DNA from: Vigna angularis
Lineage: Eukaryota; Streptophyta; Magnoliopsida; Fabales; Fabaceae
DNA: 64,000 nt
Direction of reading: 5' to 3'
Assembly: GCF_016808095.1 (NCBI RefSeq)
Contig: NC_068976.1
Span: 10,201,001 to 10,265,000, forward strand
Positions within the stretch are counted from its first letter, which is position 1; each line of letters begins with the position of its first letter. A program made the translations under genes and the position numbers. Of the stretch, positions 58,101 through 64,000 are shown piece after piece. The notes under the pieces are model-generated. The model worked only from the letters and a program-made list of their open reading frames with translations, searched no databases and was not told where the DNA came from.

Positions 58101-60035
58101 TTCTGTGTTTTTCCAAAAATATAATGTTGTCACGTTTCCCATCAGATTGTACATATGCTCACCAATTAGGGTGTTGGTGTACTTTCAGTCTCTTGACATC
58201 GATTACCAATATTTCTTAATCTATGATATGGATTACTACATTTAAAAACGTTTAGATGGTCAATATAACAAGTTTTTTTTCTCATGTTTTAGTTGATGGT
58301 AACTCAAGTCTTCTTCGTATAGGACAAACATAATGTTGTCTAACCTTCAAGTTTTTATATGTTAGAAAGTTATCAAGGATCCAAAATAATAATGCATGCA
58401 AGTTCAAATATTCTTTTCAATATATTTCAAAGACATCAATCATTTGTCCTATAACAATCTCTGGTCTTCAACTTAAATGTACAAGGTGGCTACATAAAGC
58501 ATAATTTCTTTTATAGCATTATAGGCCTTTAAGAGAAGGTCGTCTAATGAACAAGAATAAATCAGATGCTAAGATGCTTGTATTGGTTTATCTTAAAAAC
58601 TAGGGTTACGTTCATTTGTTCTTTAAGAAATTCATAAAATGTTTCATTAATCAAATATTGATTATAAAGTGGTGCACAAACCACTAGTTATCATGCATAT
58701 AGAAAAAATTATTGACTTTCGTCTTAATCATTACTGCATGTAAAAACTTTTGCATCGGTTATTTTGGAAACTATACTTCGATTCTTTAATTAAAGTATAT
58801 TCAGACGAGGTAAAATATATATAACTTTAGACTTCGTTTCATAACTCAAGCTTATTCTTTACTCTATGTTTCGATTATTTTTGAATAAGAATCAAAGTCT
58901 ACTCCTATATATTATTTTAAAAAAATTCAATTTTTTTCCATGCTAACATATTTTCCACTGTAGAATTATCGTGCTCCCCATCAACAAATAGAATCACCAC
59001 TACCTTTACTACCTCTACACTGAACAAAAGAGATTAAAAAAAATTTGCATTAGGAAAAACGAATTATGAAACCAAAAAGAAAATGCAAGACCAAAGAGTG
59101 AGCACCTAACCGCTTTCGAAATGAAAAAAAAAGGAAGTTTGTAGTGACAACACGACTACAAACTTTGCGTTGGCTACGATAAAGAGAAGGAAAGAGAGTG
59201 GAGAAGTGACAACGAAAGTGGCAGTGTGATTCGCATTTGATGAAGAGGAAGGGAGCAAAGTGGTTCTTGCAATAGAGAACTGATGCGATGCAAATGAAAA
59301 AACTTTTGAAGAATAATGTTAACCCTAGTAGACGAATAGACGTCGGTTCTTTAAAGAATCGAAGCGTATAGTTGTGCAAATATTTTTAAAAATGATACCA
59401 ATAACCACTTTTTAAATATATGCGCAACTATAGGCTTTCGGTTCTTTAAAGAATCGAAAGCTGCAATTTTCCAAATATTTACAAAAATTTCACTAATAAC
59501 ATTTTTGAAATTATTTAGAAAATTATAAGCCTTAGTTCTTTAAAAAATTGAAACATATACCCGTATAAGTTTCAATTATTTTAGAATTAAAGTTTATAGT
59601 TGTAAAAAAAATTTAAAATACCATCACATTTTGAAGAATTTTGTTTTTCTTGAAACAAAAACATATTAATCGATTTCAAAAATATTTTTTATAACAGTGA
59701 ATCTCCCTCTAAGACTAAGAATTTTTAACTATCATTGCTAGTTATAAATAACAATGAACAAGGTGTACCCAAAGGATAATTTTTGTAGAAGGGTACACAA
59801 CAAGGATTTCCTTACAATGGTATAATTACATAAAGTGAAGGGTAAAATTGTAATTTTTGTGTTAAAATATGTTATTTATATTTTGTCATCTTTCATGCAT
59901 ATTTCACGAGAATATAGACATTATAGAGCAATGTACATCTTTATATTGTTCCTTCAATTTTATATGCAAAATTATTTTAATTAACTCGAATATTCTCTCA
60001 TATCTTTACATATGAAATATCTGAACAATATCATA
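55188..60035. other. Outer part of the right arm, non-coding
   Basis: AT-rich. It matches the left arm in inverse orientation between and around that arm's four insertions, so it carries the empty sites: about 55780 (second solo LTR), about 55870 (first solo LTR), about 56850 (LARD-like) and about 59630 (MULE foldback). The 57945-58262 segment is unique to this arm. No gene seen. Confidence 0.7.
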
Positions 60036-61749
60036 CATTTATATCAATTATAAAAGTAAAAATAAAAAAGCTGTGAAACTATGTCTTTTTATCATAGGTA
60101 AACACTCAAGTATGGGTAAATAAATTAATTTAAAAAAATAAAAATATAAAAATATAAAAAGTATGTTTTCAATTAATGGTAAGTAAAAAAAGACAATAAA
60201 TAAATAAATTTTCTTTAAATTTTCAAATTTTAATTTTAGCACGAAAAAAGAAAAAATATAATACCAAAAATAATAATAAAATAAAACAACCTAATTTGTT
60301 TTTAATCATTTTGTGAGCCCAACAGCTGAATGGTTCTATACATATCATCATCCTACTTTTGTTATACATCCCTAATGAGACATGTCCCAAGAAAATATTT
60401 TGAAATCTCTGCTTTTACAGAAAGATATGATTTTGATAATTAGAAGCAATATTTCTGATAAGAATTAGAATTAATATCTTGATATTATGTTATGATTTGT
60501 TCCATCAGGTTTTGTAATTAGAGAAAGATATGATTATAATAATTTAAAGTAATATACTTGATAATAATTAGAATCAAATATCTCAAATATTATATTATGA
60601 TTTGACTTTTGCAATATGGAGACCAATTCCTTCCTTACACAACCTATCATATGAAAAAAGAGGCACACAAATACACATGGACCCACAAACACACATATCT
60701 TCTTTTCGAAATCTCTTCTCCATTTTCCTCCTGCACACCATCATTTCATACCTCCTTTCTACATATTAAACTTCATACTTCATCTCGTCCATTACACTCA
60801 AAACTAATCACCATTCATCCTTCATCGCTACACCCAACATCATCCTTCTAATCTTCCTCATATCTTCATAAAAAATGGTTTCGAGTGAGGTCTTCCTACA
60901 TCATCATTCTCTTAGCATTTTCCAATAAGGAACACACATTTTTCCTTATTCCATTTTTTCTACACTATTTTGCTCACATTCTAAGGTTGTGAACTTCTCT
61001 TTTGTTATTTTACAACATTTATTTCGTTTTCCAAGTCCCATTATATTCTTTTACATTTATGTATCATAGATTTTCAAACTCATTTTTCATCTTAAAAAAA
61101 ATAAAATATAAAAAATGATAAAAAACTATAAAAATCATAAAAAATGATTTTTAAGCATTTTTAAAGGTATCAATACTCTTATGATCGTCCACATCGTTCT
61201 AGTACTTAATAACTTTTTTTAAATAATTTAATAAAAATTTTAAAGATATAAGTACTTGTGTGATCATTTGCATCGTTCTAGTACTTCATACTTTTCTTTC
61301 TAAATAATTTGGTAGATATATTATCTTTATCTTATTTTTATCTTTTATATCTTTAATTAGTTTGTTATTATTTCTTATTTGTATTTTAGGCTTAAACTAT
61401 ATTTCTTTTATTATAAATGGAGTACATTATTTGTATATTCAACATAAGAGAGATCAATCTCATAGATAGTTTTCACTATATTTAACATAATTAAATAATA
61501 TTTTAAAAGTATGAGTACTCATGTGATCGTCCGCATACTTTTGTTTTTCTCAACCATGTTAAAATACAAAAACTATAAAATCTTGAAAAAAAAAATATAG
61601 TTTTATCCATCACTTGTTTTTTGTGCTTGTGAGATCGTTCACATCGTATGAAATATATTTTTAAATATTTCAAAAATATAAAAAAAATAGAATAATATAT
61701 ATATATATAATTCTCAAAAATAAAAAATATCAATATTTTCAATAAAAAA
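60036..61749. other. AT-rich non-coding sequence with degenerate repeats
   Basis: Outside the duplication as far as the window shows. Imperfect direct repeats of roughly 100 bp recur at about 61160, 61240, 61505 and 61620 (ATAAGTACTTGTGTGATCAT-like, then CATCGTTCTAGTACTT). No gene. Confidence 0.45.
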
Positions 61750-62290
61750 GTGTCAGAACTACGTGATCCCTAATTTTTCATCATGAATGGAGATACGTAG
61801 GAGCAAAGTTAGTTCTTGTCAAACTCATTTCCCAAAAATCCAAAACAATCCATAACAATTTCCTAACAAATTTCCATACATTTTTTTTCAGATAAAGAAC
61901 TATGTAACCCTAATTTCTCATTTTGAATGAGAATATGTAGGAGTAAGTCATTTCTTGTCGAGCCAAAAGACCGAAAAAATAATTTTTTCTATAAGGTGTT
62001 AGGGAAAATCAAACATTTTGAAAATTACATCAACTTTGTACATTTAATTAAAGGTACTGCCCCTTAAGCAGGTACAATAAGGTATTAATATCCTCCCTGC
62101 ACGTAACCAACTCCCAGACCCAAAATTCGATTTTCGTGGACCATGTCTTATTTTATGATTTTTCATAGTTTTTACATAATAAACTACTCCAAAACTCTTT
62201 CTCAAACCCACTTTTTTTGATTCGTCATCCTATCGTGATCCCGGTTGCGACAAATGATGACTTCACTAAAGACGTTAGAGAGTCAGGCCT
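61750..62290 (+). mobile_element. Decayed Ogre/Tat-like gypsy relic
   Basis: Twice-repeated phrase AGAACTACGTGATCCCTAAT...TACGTAGGAGCA (61757 and 61905, the second more decayed), then TAACCAACTCCCAGACCCAAA (about 62106) and TTTTCGTGGACC, all characteristic of LTR ends of Ogre-group elements. A primer-site relic TGATGACTTCACTAAAGA at about 62255 is followed by GTTAGAGAGTCAGGCCTAG. No coding capacity remains. Confidence 0.5.
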
Positions 62291-64000
62291 AGTTGATTAG
62301 ATGTGAAAATTATGTTATTTTTCTTTCCCCTTTATTCATATATATGTTGGTTCTTGTTCATTTTGATAATTGTATCTATATTGTTGACTATTTTGGTTAT
62401 TGGAATAATTGTGTATCTGAATATTGAATCTTAGGGTAGGTGCCATGTTTATATTTTCCTGGGAAAAAAAAATTTGGTTCGTTTTGCTGGTGGAGGTTTG
62501 AGTATGCATTGAATTCTCCCTTGACACACACATTATGCATATCATGAGCGAGATCTTATACCCGAGTTCGAGTGTAACATAGAATTAGAAGGGTTGTGTA
62601 GTAGTACCACTTAGGACATACTTCCTATTTGGCTATCGTGAAAACCCCAGCCAAATTTTGTTCTTTTCATTTGTATTTTCACATATAGTTGAGGCTCAAC
62701 TATTGTGGAAGTGTTGTGAAGAGGTGGCTTTGATCTTTAGGTTTAGGGAACCACCTTGTGATATTGCATATACTTTACCTTAGACCTTAAGCATTGAACC
62801 TTTGTTAAGGCACAAAGGGAGACTGTTTGCATTTTTTAATCCTCACCTTCTCGTGTGCATACTATACGTGTGAATAAATATTGCTTACGACACATGCACT
62901 ACATTTAAGGTAGGTTTTTCATTCACATCAACATAGTTTTATGCAGGTTGGTGTCTCTTTGCGATTTGTGGCATAGTGGATTGTGGCGGCGCATGATGGA
63001 GCTCGTGGTGACAAGTTGGTTCAGTGAGGTGGTTGTTGGCCTAAGAAACATGGACGGCGACACAAGGAAGGAGAAAGGGAATTAGGGTTTCTAGTGAAAG
63101 AGACGAAGCTGATGTGGCAGGATTTGATGAGGTGGCTGCCTCTCATTTGTTGATTGTGTGTGTAACGTCATTTTAAAAAACCAACATTAGCATGCAACAT
63201 CAATGTGATTTTAATGTCGTTGGCCCAATTTTGGCAGGGGTCTAATTTGAGCAATTTTGCAAAAGTCAGGACCTAATTGAGACGAAAAAAAACTAAAGGG
63301 TCTATTTGAGATTCACACCCAAAAAAAAGACCTAACGAACGATTAAACCATTTGCAAACATTAATAACAAAGTTGATAAAGTTAAAAAAAATAAAAACTA
63401 TAAAAAGAAAAAAGGAATATTCAAGTTTAAAAATATTTTAATGTTTATTTTTTTCTTTCTCTAAACTCTAATGAAATCTCTTTTTTATACACAAATAAAG
63501 ATTATAATACACTACTTAAACGAAATCACACAAAAAATAAATATTAAACTAAAAATAATTTAAATTTATCATAGATCTTTCCTTTTTGAACATCAATCCA
63601 TGTTAGATGGTGATGAACAAGATTCATAATAATGATATTAAATTATTATACTATAGCAAATGAAACATCTTTACACTTATGATAATAAGTTAGAAAATAA
63701 AAATATTTATATAAAAAATCATAAAACCAATATTATACATGGTGAAAATAAATAACAAATAAAAATATTAAAAAAAGTAAAAATTATCAAATGTGTGTCT
63801 TTAAAAACAATTTGATACACATTGAACGAAATGGTACAAAGGAAAACTAATGTATAATTAAGGGTATGATAAGATGGAAAGTACCTTAGAGATTTAAGAA
63901 TACTCTTTAGATATCAAAGTAGTCAAATGTTGAGAGTTTAATGAAATTTATTTTAACAAATCAAAAGTTTTCAAGTAAAACAAAAATTAAGGATCAAAAC
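62291..64000. other. AT-rich non-coding sequence; possible MULE/MITE end near 63175-63347
   Basis: No gene seen. The phrase GACCTAATTGAGACG and the end CTAACGAACGATTAAACC (to 63347) resemble the inverted arm of the 519-bp foldback element (GGACCCAATTGAGAAATTCG, GGATTAAACC), so an old element of that kind may end here. Its other end was not found. Confidence 0.35.

Larger units (their letters stand above)
41699..60035 (-). repeat. Right arm of the large inverted duplication
   Basis: Inverse copy of 18528-40306. Only this arm has the CACTA element (45284-51448). Removing it leaves about 12.2 kb, close to the left arm without its own insertions. The inner part (41699 to about 55190) is nearly identical to the left; the outer part (about 55.2-60 kb) has frequent substitutions and small indels. 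Confidence 0.92.

Noticed and set aside
59050..59379. 109-codon minus-strand frame with a partial counterpart at 19759-19968
   Set aside because: The left-arm counterpart is frameshifted and shorter, the composition is low-complexity Phe/Ser/Leu, and no domain is seen; more likely non-coding repeat.

Overview
The window is plant nuclear DNA, most likely from a Phaseoleae legume (Vigna/Phaseolus/Glycine group). The evidence is the AT-rich background, dense nested LTR retrotransposons of plant lineages, a CACTA transposon, and two intronless genes for a plant MOT1-type molybdate transporter. The legume placement is inference from overall sequence style. Apart from the MOT1 pair I see no intact host gene; almost everything else is mobile DNA.

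Layout. 1-4075: a gag-only Sirevirus-like copia element on the minus strand, inserted into the gag gene of an Athila-like Ty3/gypsy element (4076 to about 10217). That element keeps gag-protease, one 1.5-kb LTR, and then a second primer-binding site and gag start. About 10218-18527: a 5'-truncated Tekay/Del-like gypsy element with a full-length 1517-codon gag-pol and a 3.6-kb 3' LTR.

From 18528 to 60035 the window is one large, interrupted inverted duplication: left arm 18528-40306, spacer about 40307-41698, right arm 41699-60035. Each arm carries one MOT1 gene (33009-34391 minus; 53805-55187 plus) and the same copia element inserted 0.77 kb upstream of it (35160-40110; 41895-53036), with the same 5-bp target duplication in both arms. 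That insertion therefore preceded the duplication. Later insertions sit in one arm only, and the other arm supplies the empty site. The left arm received a 519-bp MULE-type foldback element with a 9-bp target duplication, a 4-kb non-coding LTR element full of tandem repeats, and two solo LTRs in opposite orientation. The right arm received a 6.2-kb CACTA transposon inside the copia pol gene. Without these, both arms are about 12 kb. The inner parts (MOT1 plus copia) are nearly identical between arms, whereas the outer flanks are visibly more diverged.

The CACTA element has no recognisable transposase. It carries exon fragments of four unrelated host genes, all on the minus strand with splice sites preserved: a LEUNIG-type corepressor, a heavy-metal-associated (HMA) domain protein, a GH1 beta-glucosidase and a WSD1-type acyltransferase. 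It is thus a gene-capturing (Pack-type) CACTA that could make chimeric transcripts.

60036-64000 is AT-rich, with a heavily decayed Ogre/Tat-like retrotransposon relic and no gene that I can recognise. All homology calls come from reading motifs; no database search or alignment was run.
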